DNA from: Streptomyces sp. Ru73
GTDB taxonomy: Bacteria; Actinomycetota; Actinomycetes; Streptomycetales; Streptomycetaceae
Direction of reading: 5' to 3'
Length of the DNA stretch: 54,351 bases
NCBI RefSeq assembly: GCF_002920575.1
Contig: NZ_PQSQ01000053.1
Coordinates: forward strand, 1 to 54,351
How positions within the stretch are numbered: the first letter of the stretch is position 1; the number at the start of each line of letters is the position of its first letter. The notes under the pieces were generated by a model that was not told the origin of the DNA, searched no databases, and saw only the letters and a program-made list of their open reading frames with translations. Below are positions 1 to 10,516 of the stretch, one piece after another. A program made the position numbers and the translations under genes.

Positions 1-68
1 GGACACCGCTCTTCCATGGGTGGTGGCTGCTCGGCCGGCTCACGGGGGCCGACCGCGCGCTCAGCGAA

Positions 69-2708
69 TCAGCGGAAGAGGACGCCCGCCGCCTCGACCG
101 TGGCGTCCGTGGGGACGGCGATCAGGCCCATCTCGGCGCCGGAGGCCAGGAGGGGGTGGGCGGGGAGGATGCGGACGGTGTAGCCGAAGGGGCCCGTCCG
201 GTCCAGGACCAGCGGCCCCTCGTAGATCCAGCGGCCCTCCATGTCGGGCCCGCCGGCCGGCTTGAGCGGCACGGTGACCGGATCGGCGATCCGGTCGGAC
301 TCGTCGACCCGGCCGGAGACCAGCTGCACCTCGACGTCCTCGGGGGCCAGCTCCTCCAGCGCGACCCGGACGCGGAGCGCCAGGGTGCCGCCCAGTTCGG
401 CCTGGCCGTTGGCGGGCGTGGCGGCGCTGCCGGTCTCGACATGGTCGACGGCCACCCGCGGCCAGGCCTCCCGCACCCGCGCCTTCCACCGCGCGAGGTC
501 GCGCGCGGCGTCCGGGGTGAGGGCGCGGTGGGCGTGCGCGGCCGGCGCGTAGAGCCGCTCGACGTACTCCCGCACCATCCGGCCGGCCAGCACCTTCGGG
601 CCGAGGGTGACGAGGGTGCGGCGGACCATCTCGACCCAGCGGTGCGGTACGCCCGCCTCGTCGCGCTCGTAGAAGCGGGGCGCGACGCGCTGTTCGAGGA
701 GTTCGTACAGGGCCGCGGCTTCGAGGTCGTCGCGGCGTTCCTCGTCGGTGGCGGTGCCGTCGGCGGTGGGGATGGACCAGCCGAAGTCCGGCTCGTACCA
801 CTCGTCCCACCAGCCGTCGAGGACGGAGAGGTTCAGCGCGCCGTTGAGGGCCGCCTTCATGCCGGAGGTGCCGCAGGCCTCCAGGGGGCGCAGCGGGTTG
901 TTCAGCCAGATGTCGCAGCCCGGGTAGAGCTTCTGCGCCATGGCCATGCCGTAGTCGGGCAGGAAGACGATGCGGTGCCGGACCCGCGGGTCGTCGGCGA
1001 ACCTGACCAGTTCCTGGACGAGGCGCTTGCCGCTGTCGTCGGCGGGGTGCGCCTTGCCGGCCACCACGATCTGGATCGGCCGCTCGGGGTGGAGCAGCAG
1101 CTCCATGAGGCGGTCGCGGTCGCGGAGCATGAGGGTGAGGCGCTTGTAGGACGGTACCCGGCGGGCGAATCCGATGGTGAGGACGTCGGGGTCCAGGACG
1201 GAGTCGATCCAGCCCAGTTCGGCGGTGGCGGCGCCGCGCTGCCGCCAGGAGGCGCGCAGCCGGTTGCGTACTTCGGTGACGAGCTGTTCGCGCAGGGTGC
1301 GGCGGAGGTCCCAGACGGCGGGGTCGGGGATCTCAGCCACGGCCGACCAGCGTTCGGAGCCGCCGACGGTGAGGGCGTCCTCGGCGCGGGTGGCGCCGAT
1401 CTGCTTGGCGCCGAGGCGGAAGACCTCGGGGGCGACCCAGGTGGGTGCGTGCACGCCGTTGGTGATCGAGGTGATCGGTACCTCGTCGGGGTCGAAGCCG
1501 GGCCAGAGGCCGGCGAACATCTCCCGGCTGACGCCGCCGTGCAGGGTGGAGACGCCGTTGGCGCGCTGGGCGAGCCGCAGGCCCATGACGGCCATGTTGA
1601 AGACGTTGGGCTCGCCGCCGGGGTAGCTCTCCATGCCGAGGCCGAGGACCCGGGCGGCGTCGATGCCGGGCAGCTCGCCGTCGGGGCCGAAGTGCCGGGC
1701 GACCAGTTCGCGGTCGAAGCGGTCGATGCCGGCGGGCACCGGGGTGTGGGTGGTGAAGACGGTGCCGGCGCGTACGGCTTCCAGGGCGCTGTCGAAGTCC
1801 AGCCCGCCGGCGTCCTCTTCGGACAGTTCGCGGATGCGTTCCAGGCCGAGGAAGCCGGCGTGGCCCTCGTTGGTGTGGAAGACCTCGGGCGCGGGGTGGC
1901 CGGTGAGCCGGCAGTACGCGCGGACGGCGCGTACGCCGCCGATGCCGAGCAGCATCTCCTGGAGGAGGCGGTGCTCGCTGCCGCCGCCGTAGAGGCGGTC
2001 GGTGACCTGGCGTTCGCCCGGGCCGTTCTCCTCGACGTCGGAGTCGAGGAGGAGCAGGGGGACGCGGCCGACACGGGCCTGCCAGACGTAGGAGCGCAGC
2101 CGGCGGCCTCCGGGCAGCGCGAGGGAGACCTGGGTCGGGCTGCCGTCGGCCTCGCGGAGCAGTTCCAGGGGCAGCTCGTTGGGGTCGAGGACCGGGTAGT
2201 GCTCCTGCTGCCAGCCCTCGCGGGAGAGGGTCTGGCGGAAGTAGCCGTGGCGGTAGAGGAGGCCGACACCGATCAGCGGGACGCCGAGGTCGGAGGCGGC
2301 TTTGAGGTGGTCGCCGGCGAGGATGCCGAGCCCGCCGGAGTACTGGGGCAGGGCCGCGGTGATGCCGAATTCCGGTGAGAAGTAGGCGACGGCCTCGGGC
2401 AGGGCGCCGTCGACGGACTGGTACCAGCGGCGGCCGCCGAGGTAGTCCTGGAGGTCGTCGGCGCAGGCGGTGAGGCGGCGCAGGAAGCGGCGGTCGGCGG
2501 CCAGCTCGGCGAGGCGTTCGGCGGTGGCGGTGCCGAGGAGCTGGACCGGGTCGGCCCCGGGCCGCTGCCGGCCGTCGGGGTCGAGGGCGTGGAACAGCTC
2601 GCGGGTTTCGGTGTGCCAGGACCAGCGCAGGTTCCGCGCCAGTTCGCTGAGCGGTCGTAGGGACGGGGGAAGGACAGGGCGCACGGTGAATCGACGAATG
2701 GCCTTCAC
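69..2708 (-). CDS. glgP: Alpha-glucan (glycogen/maltodextrin) phosphorylase
   Basis: 879 aa from a GTG at 2708; an in-frame extension further upstream is possible but has no family resemblance. It removes glucose 1-phosphate from the non-reducing ends of alpha-1,4-glucan in the cytoplasm. An N-terminal DUF3417-type region starts near residue 12 (LPPSLRPLSELARNLRWSW), followed by the glycosyltransferase-fold core. The PLP-binding signature GTSGMKAALNG contains Lys618, the expected Schiff-base lysine. Length fits the 800-880 aa actinobacterial/Thermotoga-type branch rather than the E. coli type. It points away from the glgE cluster with a secreted protease gene between, so it has its own promoter; functionally it opposes the GlgE synthesis route. 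Recognition is confident. Confidence 0.93.
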   Translation of the reverse strand: MKAIRRFTVRPVLPPSLRPLSELARNLRWSWHTETRELFHALDPDGRQRPGADPVQLLGTATAERLAELAADRRFLRRLTACADDLQDYLGGRRWYQSVDGALPEAVAYFSPEFGITAALPQYSGGLGILAGDHLKAASDLGVPLIGVGLLYRHGYFRQTLSREGWQQEHYPVLDPNELPLELLREADGSPTQVSLALPGGRRLRSYVWQARVGRVPLLLLDSDVEENGPGERQVTDRLYGGGSEHRLLQEMLLGIGGVRAVRAYCRLTGHPAPEVFHTNEGHAGFLGLERIRELSEEDAGGLDFDSALEAVRAGTVFTTHTPVPAGIDRFDRELVARHFGPDGELPGIDAARVLGLGMESYPGGEPNVFNMAVMGLRLAQRANGVSTLHGGVSREMFAGLWPGFDPDEVPITSITNGVHAPTWVAPEVFRLGAKQIGATRAEDALTVGGSERWSAVAEIPDPAVWDLRRTLREQLVTEVRNRLRASWRQRGAATAELGWIDSVLDPDVLTIGFARRVPSYKRLTLMLRDRDRLMELLLHPERPIQIVVAGKAHPADDSGKRLVQELVRFADDPRVRHRIVFLPDYGMAMAQKLYPGCDIWLNNPLRPLEACGTSGMKAALNGALNLSVLDGWWDEWYEPDFGWSIPTADGTATDEERRDDLEAAALYELLEQRVAPRFYERDEAGVPHRWVEMVRRTLVTLGPKVLAGRMVREYVERLYAPAAHAHRALTPDAARDLARWKARVREAWPRVAVDHVETGSAATPANGQAELGGTLALRVRVALEELAPEDVEVQLVSGRVDESDRIADPVTVPLKPAGGPDMEGRWIYEGPLVLDRTGPFGYTVRILPAHPLLASGAEMGLIAVPTDATVEAAGVLFR

Positions 2709-3124
2709 GCTCCGACCGTAGCGGCGGGCCGCCCGCGGCAACCACAGCGCGCGCCCCGCGCCGCATACAACCGCTCGAAAGGCCCGCCCCACGCGCCAGG
2801 TGTGCTCCCGCGCGCCCCTTGCCGAACGAGCCGTACGTCTCTTGGCCGAGGTGCCTGTCCCGGCGCTGGCGGCGGGGCAGGTCCGGGGGCGCCCCGCCGG
2901 GTGCGGGAGCGGGCCGGGCACGGGAATCCGGCCAGAAATCACCGCAACCTTCGCCACGCACGGCGCACCCGATATGGCCGATTCCGCCCCGCCGTCCACT
3001 CTTGTACGGACTCCTGGCCCACGGAAGGCTGCAGGATGGCGTCGGTGGAGCGCGGTGCGGCAGCCGGCGCCACGGATCGCAACACCCTTGCCCGCCTGTC
3101 GAGTTGAAGAGGGGAACTCCGTAC
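2709..3124. other. Divergent intergenic region glgP / S8 protease
   Basis: 416 bases with no convincing gene. It must carry the two divergent promoters. The only clear element is the ribosome binding site GAAGAGGGGA just before the protease start at 3125. Open frames running through it are extensions of the neighbouring reading frames. Confidence 0.5.
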
Positions 3125-4438
3125 ATGGCCTGGACACGAATAGCCCGGCGACGGCTTGCTGCGGGTGGTACGGCCACCGCGTCGGCTGCCCTGCTCTGTG
3201 CCGCCGCGCTGCCGGCCCACGCCGCGCCGCCCGAGGGCCGGATCCTGGGAGCGGGCGCGTCCGGCGCGGTGCGCAGCAGCTACATCGTCACCCTCAAGGC
3301 GGGCACCCGGGGTGTCGAGGCGCGCTCGGCGGCGGGGAAGGGCCTGGCGGCGAAGTACGGCGTGGCGATCCGCCGGACGTACCACAAGGCCATCAACGGT
3401 TACGCGATCCGGGCGAACGAGGCGCAGGCCCGGCGGCTGGCGGCCGACCCGGCGGTGGCGTCGGTGAGCCAGAACCGCACGGTGCGGCTGACGGACACGG
3501 CGCGGTCGCCGGGAGCCGCCGACGGGATGCCGGGGACCACAACTGGAACGCCGGGGACCGCCACCGGGACGCCGGGCACGGCCGCGGCCCCCGGGGTCAC
3601 CCAGAAGAACCCGCCGTCCTGGGGGCTGGACCGGATCGACCAGAAGGCCCTGCCGCTGGACAGGTCGTACACGGCGCCCGCGACGGGCGGGGCCGGGGTG
3701 CAGGTGTACGTGCTGGACACCGGGGTGCGCACCTCGCACCGGGACTTCGGGGGACGCGCCAGAAGCGGGTGGGACTTCGTCGACGACGACGCGGACGCGC
3801 GGGACACCAACGGGCACGGCACCCATGTGGCCGCCACCATTGCGGGTGAGAAATACGGCGTGGCCAAGAAGGCCGGCATCGTCTCGGTACGGGTGCTGGA
3901 CAGCAAGGGGGCCGGCACCACCGCCAATGTCATCGCCGGCATCGACTGGGTGGCGCAGCACGCGCGGGGACCCGCCGTGGCCAACCTGAGCCTGGGCAGC
4001 ATGGCCTCGCCGCAGCTGGACCAGGCGGTGCGCAACGCCATCGCCGCCGGGGTGACCTTCACCGTCGCGGCCGGGAACAACAGCCTGCCGGCCGACCTGT
4101 ACTCGCCGGCCCGGGTGCGGGAGGCGATCACCGTCGGCGCCACCGGCAGTGACGACGCCCGCGCCGAGTTCTCCAACTGGGGCCCGGGTGTGGACCTGTT
4201 CGCGCCGGGGGTGGGGATCACGTCGGCGTGGCACTCGGGGGACACGGCCGTGAAGACGCTGACCGGCACCTCGATGGCCGCGCCGCACGCCGCGGGCGCC
4301 GCCGCGCTGTACCTGGCGGACCATCCGGCGGCGAAGCCGGCGGCGGTGGGCGAAGCGCTGGTCGGGCGGGCCTCGGCGGGCCAGGTGAAGAGTGCCCTGG
4401 GCTCGCCGAACCGGCTGCTCCGGGTCGAGGGCTCCTGA
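3125..4438 (+). CDS. Secreted subtilisin-like serine protease (S8 family) with I9 propeptide
   Basis: 437 aa; the ATG at 3125 follows a GAAGAGGGGA ribosome binding site. A signal peptide (RIARRR, a hydrophobic stretch, then LPAHA near residue 33) directs Sec export. An inhibitor I9 propeptide (about residues 50-122, SYIVTLKAG to the NRTVRL end) is followed by a low-complexity linker of TGTPGTA-like repeats (about 134-158). The peptidase S8 catalytic triad is Asp198 (VLDTGV), His231 (NGHGTH) and Ser383 (GTSMAAPHAAG), with oxyanion Asn318 (AAGNNS). Family and active site are complete, so an active extracellular endoprotease of the proteinase K type is expected. The substrate is unknown. It is monocistronic, with a terminator-like hairpin at 4471-4496. 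Confidence 0.93.
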   Translation: MAWTRIARRRLAAGGTATASAALLCAAALPAHAAPPEGRILGAGASGAVRSSYIVTLKAGTRGVEARSAAGKGLAAKYGVAIRRTYHKAINGYAIRANEAQARRLAADPAVASVSQNRTVRLTDTARSPGAADGMPGTTTGTPGTATGTPGTAAAPGVTQKNPPSWGLDRIDQKALPLDRSYTAPATGGAGVQVYVLDTGVRTSHRDFGGRARSGWDFVDDDADARDTNGHGTHVAATIAGEKYGVAKKAGIVSVRVLDSKGAGTTANVIAGIDWVAQHARGPAVANLSLGSMASPQLDQAVRNAIAAGVTFTVAAGNNSLPADLYSPARVREAITVGATGSDDARAEFSNWGPGVDLFAPGVGITSAWHSGDTAVKTLTGTSMAAPHAAGAAALYLADHPAAKPAAVGEALVGRASAGQVKSALGSPNRLLRVEGS

Positions 4439-4470
4439 CCCGCGGGACCCTTCGGGACCCGGCACGACGG

Positions 4471-4496
4471 CCGGCTCCGCCCGACGGCGGGGCCGG
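4471..4496 (+). terminator. Hairpin downstream of the S8 protease gene
   Basis: Inverted repeat with 11-bp arms (4471-4481 and 4486-4496, one G-T pair) around a CGAC loop, 32 bases after the protease stop. There is no U tract, as is common in Streptomyces. The rest of the gap to 4700 holds no gene and should contain the glgE promoter. Confidence 0.55.
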
Positions 4497-4700
4497 TCCG
4501 CTGCTGTCCGGACCCCGCGCGGCGGGCGGCGCGCCCGGCCCGGTCACCGCGTCTGTTACGTACGAGTAGTTCACCTGCGGGCGGATTGCCCGGCCGCGGC
4601 GCGTGGGAAGGCTCTGTCGGTACGCAGTTGCGTGCCCCCCTCCCCCGCGTGTCCCCCGCCCTGCGCACCTCCAACCGAGTGAAAGGCGACAGGACCGTTC

Positions 4701-6766
4701 ATGCCCGCAACCCGTAAGCCCGCCGCGGAGATACAAAGGACAACACCCCGCAAAGTGTCCCAAGTCTCAGGTGATCCCATGATCGGTCGCATTCCCGTCC
4801 TGGACGTCCGTCCCCAGATCGACTGCGGGCGCCGCCCGGCCAAGGCGGTGACCGGCGAAACCTTCGAAGTGTCCGCCACGGTCTTCCGGGAAGGCCATGA
4901 CGCGGTCGCCGCCAACGTCGTGCTGCGCGACCCGAGCGGCCGGAGCGGCCCGTGGACGCCGATGCGGGAGCTGGCGCCGGGCACCGACCGCTGGGGGGCG
5001 ACGGTCACGCCGGACGCCGAGGGCCGCTGGACGTACACCGTGGAGGCCTGGTCGGATCCGGTGACCACCTGGCGGCGCGCGGCGCAGGTCAAGATCCCGG
5101 CCGGTCAGGACACCGGGCTGGTGCTGGCCGAGGGGGCTTCGCTGCACGAGCGGGCGGCGGCCGGGGTGCCGAAGAACGCGGGGCGCGAATCGATTCTCCG
5201 GGTGGCCGACACGCTGCGGGACGAGAGCCTGCCGGCCGCCACCCGGCTGGCCGCCGCGCTCACCCCCGAGGTCATGGACATCCTCGGCCGGCACCCGCTG
5301 CGCGAACTGGTCAGCGCTTCCCGGCCGATGCCGCTGCTGGTGGAGCGGCGCCGGGCGCTGTACGGCTCGTGGTACGAGATGTTCCCGCGCTCGGAGGGGG
5401 CGTACGAGGCGCCCGACGGGACCATGGTCAGCGGCACGTTCCGGACGGCCGCCGAGCGGCTGCCGGAGATCGCCGCGATGGGCTTCGACGTGGTCTACCT
5501 GCCGCCCGTCCACCCGATCGGCACCACCCACCGCAAGGGCCCGAACAACGCGCTGTCCGCGGGGCCGCACGACGTCGGCTCGCCGTGGGCGATCGGCTCG
5601 GCCGAGGGCGGCCACGACGCGCTCCACCCGGACCTGGGCACCTTCGAGGACTTCGCGCACTTCGTGCAGACCGCGCGGGACCTGCGGATGGAGGTGGCGC
5701 TGGACTTCGCGCTGCAGTGTTCACCGGACCATCCGTGGCTGGACAAACATCCGGAGTGGTTCCACCATCGCCCCGACGGCACCATCGCGTACGCGGAGAA
5801 CCCGCCGAAGAAGTACCAGGACATCCACCCGATCGCCTTCGACGCGGACTTCCGCGGGCTGGTGAAGGAGACGGAGCGGCTGCTGCGCTTCTGGATGGAC
5901 AAGGGCATCCGCATCTTCCGGGTGGACAACCCGCACACCAAGCCGGTGGTGTTCTGGGAGAAGGTGATCGCGGACATCAACCGCACGGACCCGGACGTCA
6001 TCTTCCTGGCGGAGGCGTTCACCCGCCCCGCCATGATGCGCACCCTGGCGCAGGTCGGCTTCCAGCAGTCCTACACCTACTTCACCTGGCGCAATTCCAA
6101 GCACGAACTGACCGAGTACCTCACCGAGCTCTCCCGCGAATCGGCCTCCTACATGCGGCCGAACCTCTTCGTGAACACCCCCGACATCCTGCACGCCTAC
6201 CTCCAGCACGGGGGCCGGGCGGCCTTCGAGGTACGCGCGGTGCTCGCGGCGACGCTGTCCCCGACGTGGGGCGTGTACGCCGGCTTCGAGCTCTGTGAGG
6301 GGACTCCCGTCCGAGAGGGCAGCGAGGAGTACCTGGATTCGGAGAAGTATCAGCTGCGTCCCCGGGATTGGCAGACAGCGGGCCGTGAGGGCCGTAGCAT
6401 CGCTCCCCTCATCACGGCACTCAACCGGCTGCGCCGCCGTCATCCGGCACTCCAGCAGTTGCGTGATCTGCACTTCCATCATGTCGACAACGACGCGATC
6501 CTCGCCTACTCCAAGCGCGAGGGGGCCGATGTGGTCATCACGGTCGTGAACCTGGACCCGCACCACACCCACGAGGCGACGGTGTCGTTGGACATGCCGG
6601 AGCTCGGCCTCGACCGGCACGAGTCCGTACCGGTGCGCGACGAGCTCACCGGCGAGACCTACCACTGGGGCAGGGACAACTATGTGCGCCTTGAGCCGGG
6701 ACGCGCCATGGCGCCCGCGCACGTACTGTCCCTGCGACCGTCCTCACCGATCGGAGGGTCACCCAA

Positions 6767-6770
<4 letters not shown>
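4701..6770 (+). CDS. glgE: Maltosyltransferase GlgE (alpha-1,4-glucan:maltose-1-phosphate)
   Basis: 689 aa, GH13_3. It transfers maltosyl units from maltose 1-phosphate to the non-reducing ends of alpha-1,4-glucan, the polymerising step of the GlgE pathway. An N-terminal beta domain (about residues 28-130) precedes the (beta/alpha)8 barrel. The nucleophile is Asp409 (FRVDNPHTKP) and the acid/base Glu438 (FLAEAFTRP), the same 29-residue spacing as D394/E423 in S. coelicolor GlgE1. The ATG at 4701 (MPATRK, after AAAGGCGAC) is preferred because known orthologues begin MPAT; ATG 4779 is an alternative. The C-terminus overlaps the treS start by 4 bases, indicating an operon. Confidence 0.96.
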
Positions 6771-8470
<1,700 letters not shown>

Positions 8471-8486
8471 CCGGACGGACGTTCCG

Positions 8487-8515
8487 GGCACCGGCCGGGC
8501 CTGCGGGCCGGTGCC
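8487..8515 (+). terminator. Hairpin after treS
   Basis: Perfect 10-bp stem (GGCACCGGCC at 8487-8496 with GGCCGGTGCC at 8506-8515) and a 9-base loop, 16 bases after the treS stop. It is placed to terminate or attenuate transcription before the maltokinase gene. No U tract. Confidence 0.5.
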
Positions 8516-8850
8516 GCGCGGGCGTTCCTGCTCGGGAGCGCCCGCGCACCGCCGCGTACGGGCCCGTCGCGCCGGCCGGCCGGCCGCGGCGGGGGCGTGC
8601 ATTACCCGCCCGTACATGCTCGCAAGGCGTGTTCGGGTGTTTTTCGACCTTTCGTCCGGGCAGTCTCCCTACTGCCGCACGGGCCGGATGATCCACACGC
8701 CGAGCCTGCGGGCGTGGGGACACCTGCCGCAGATTTCCGCTGCCGTACGGACGATCCTCGCCCGACACGTCCCGCACCGCCCCACAGTAAAGGCCGTATT
8801 CCGGGACACTTGCCGTAGCTGTCGTGTGCCCGGGGAAAGGACGCGACGTC
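8516..8850. other. Intergenic region treS / maltokinase
   Basis: No gene recognised. The long gap inside an otherwise tight pathway cluster suggests a second promoter for mak-glgB. The GGGGAAAGGA ribosome binding site lies at its right end, before ATG 8851. A GGCC-rich simple run sits near 8574-8592. Confidence 0.4.
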
Positions 8851-10455
8851 ATGTCGGAAACCGCCTCGACCCGTGCTCTGCAAGGCCGGCACCACCGGCC
8901 GCCCGTCACCGCCACGCCCGGGTTGCTGCCCTCGCTCGTGCCGACGCTGCGCGCATGGGTGCCGCGCCAGCGGTGGTTCGCGGGCAAGGGCCGCCCCGTC
9001 ACCGGCTTCGACCTGGTCTCGGCCGCCGAACTGCTGCCCGTCGACGGGGCCGGCGCCCCCGGCCTGCTGCACCTCCTCGTCCGTGCCCGGCAGCCCGGAC
9101 CGCCGGCCGGCACGCGGGAGGACGACGACTGCTACCAGCTGCTGCTCGGCGTGCAGGAGACGCTGCCGCCGCGGCTCGCGCACGCCCTGATCGGCCGTCC
9201 GGACGAGGGCCCGCTGGCCGGCCTGTCGGTCTACGACGCGCTGCTGGACCCGCGGCTGTGCACGCTGCTGCTGGAACGGCTGCGGGTGCCGGGGCAGCTG
9301 GGCGCGCTCCGCTTCACCGTCGCACCCGACACCGAGATCACCTCCGGGCTCGGCGCCCGGCCGCTCACCACGGAACAGTCCAACACCTCGGTGGTCTTCG
9401 GCGACGCGTACATCCTGAAGGTGTTCCGCCGGGCCTCCCCCGGCCTCAACCCCGACCTCGAACTGCCGCTGGCGCTGGCCCGCGCCAAGTGCTGCCGGGT
9501 ACCGCCGCCCGTCGCATGGTTCGAGTCGTCGGCGGCGGGCCCGGTGCGCCCGGCCGACGGCCACCGCCACCACGCCGCAGAACCGATCACTCTCGGCGTG
9601 CTCACCCCCTTCCTGGACGGCGCGGCCGACGGCTGGCAGCTCGCGCTCAACGCCCTGTCGGTACGCGCCGACTTCACCGGCTCGGCCCGCGCGCTGGGCC
9701 ACGCCACCGCCGAGGTGCACACCGCGCTCGCCGAGGCGCTGCCCACCACCGAGCTGCGCCGCCCCCACCTGGAGCTGATCGCCGCCGGCATGACCGAGCG
9801 GCTGGACGCGGCGGCCCGCGCGGTCCCGGCGCTGCGCCCGTACCGCAACCGGCTGCGCACCGCCTTCCAGGCGCTCACCACGCTCGGCGCCGACGGCCGC
9901 ACCTACGCGGCCCAGCGCATCCACGGCGACCTGCACCTGGGCCAGACGCTGCGGTCCGCGGGCGAGGGCCGCTGGTCGGTCATCGACTTCGAGGGCGAGC
10001 CGGCCCGGCCGCTGGCGGAAAGGCGCGACGTCCAGCCCGCGGTGCGCGACGTGGCCGCTATGCTCCGGTCCTTCGACTACGCGGCGCGCAGCGGCCCCGG
10101 CGGCGGCGACGCCTGGTCGCTGGAGTGGGCGCGGCGCGCACGGGCCGCGTTCTGCCGCGGCTACGCCGAGGCCGGCGGCCTGGACCCGGACTCCGTTCCG
10201 GAGCTGATGCGCGCGTACGAGACCGACAAGGCCGTGTACGAGGTGCTCTACGAGGCCCGGCACCGGCCGGACTGGCTGCCGATCCCGATGGCCGCCGTCC
10301 GCCGCCTCGCCGGCCCCGATCCGCGCCTCGGCACCGACCCGGACCTGACGACCGACCCGCACGTGGGCGCGGGGCCCGACCCCTACGCCGACACGGCCCC
10401 CGAGGAGGGCGATCCGTCGTTCACGACCCACGCCCCGCCCGAGGACCGCACCTGA
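8851..10455 (+). CDS. mak: Maltokinase (Pep2/Mak)
   Basis: 534 aa from ATG 8851, preferred over GTG 8824 because GGGGAAAGGA sits at the right distance before it. It phosphorylates maltose with ATP to maltose 1-phosphate, the GlgE donor. The N-terminal part (LRAWVPRQRWFAGKGRPV) matches the maltokinase cap domain. The C-terminal half has the aminoglycoside-phosphotransferase-like fold with the catalytic loop RIHGDLHLGQ and the metal-binding VIDFEGEP. The C-terminal 60 residues or so are a variable Asp/Pro-rich tail (RLGTDPDLTTDPHVGAGPDP). It lies 61 bases upstream of glgB in the same direction and is likely cotranscribed. Confidence 0.94.
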   Translation: MSETASTRALQGRHHRPPVTATPGLLPSLVPTLRAWVPRQRWFAGKGRPVTGFDLVSAAELLPVDGAGAPGLLHLLVRARQPGPPAGTREDDDCYQLLLGVQETLPPRLAHALIGRPDEGPLAGLSVYDALLDPRLCTLLLERLRVPGQLGALRFTVAPDTEITSGLGARPLTTEQSNTSVVFGDAYILKVFRRASPGLNPDLELPLALARAKCCRVPPPVAWFESSAAGPVRPADGHRHHAAEPITLGVLTPFLDGAADGWQLALNALSVRADFTGSARALGHATAEVHTALAEALPTTELRRPHLELIAAGMTERLDAAARAVPALRPYRNRLRTAFQALTTLGADGRTYAAQRIHGDLHLGQTLRSAGEGRWSVIDFEGEPARPLAERRDVQPAVRDVAAMLRSFDYAARSGPGGGDAWSLEWARRARAAFCRGYAEAGGLDPDSVPELMRAYETDKAVYEVLYEARHRPDWLPIPMAAVRRLAGPDPRLGTDPDLTTDPHVGAGPDPYADTAPEEGDPSFTTHAPPEDRT

Positions 10456-10516
10456 TCACCGTGCACAGCCCTTCGATCCCCCGATCCCCCGACCGCCCCG
10501 CCAGGAGGCTCCTCCC

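Noticed and set aside
156..2378. A 740-codon open frame on the plus strand opposite glgP
   Set aside because: Antisense shadow caused by GC-rich codon use; the translation is low-complexity Gly/Val/Ala with no domain, while the minus strand is a clear phosphorylase.
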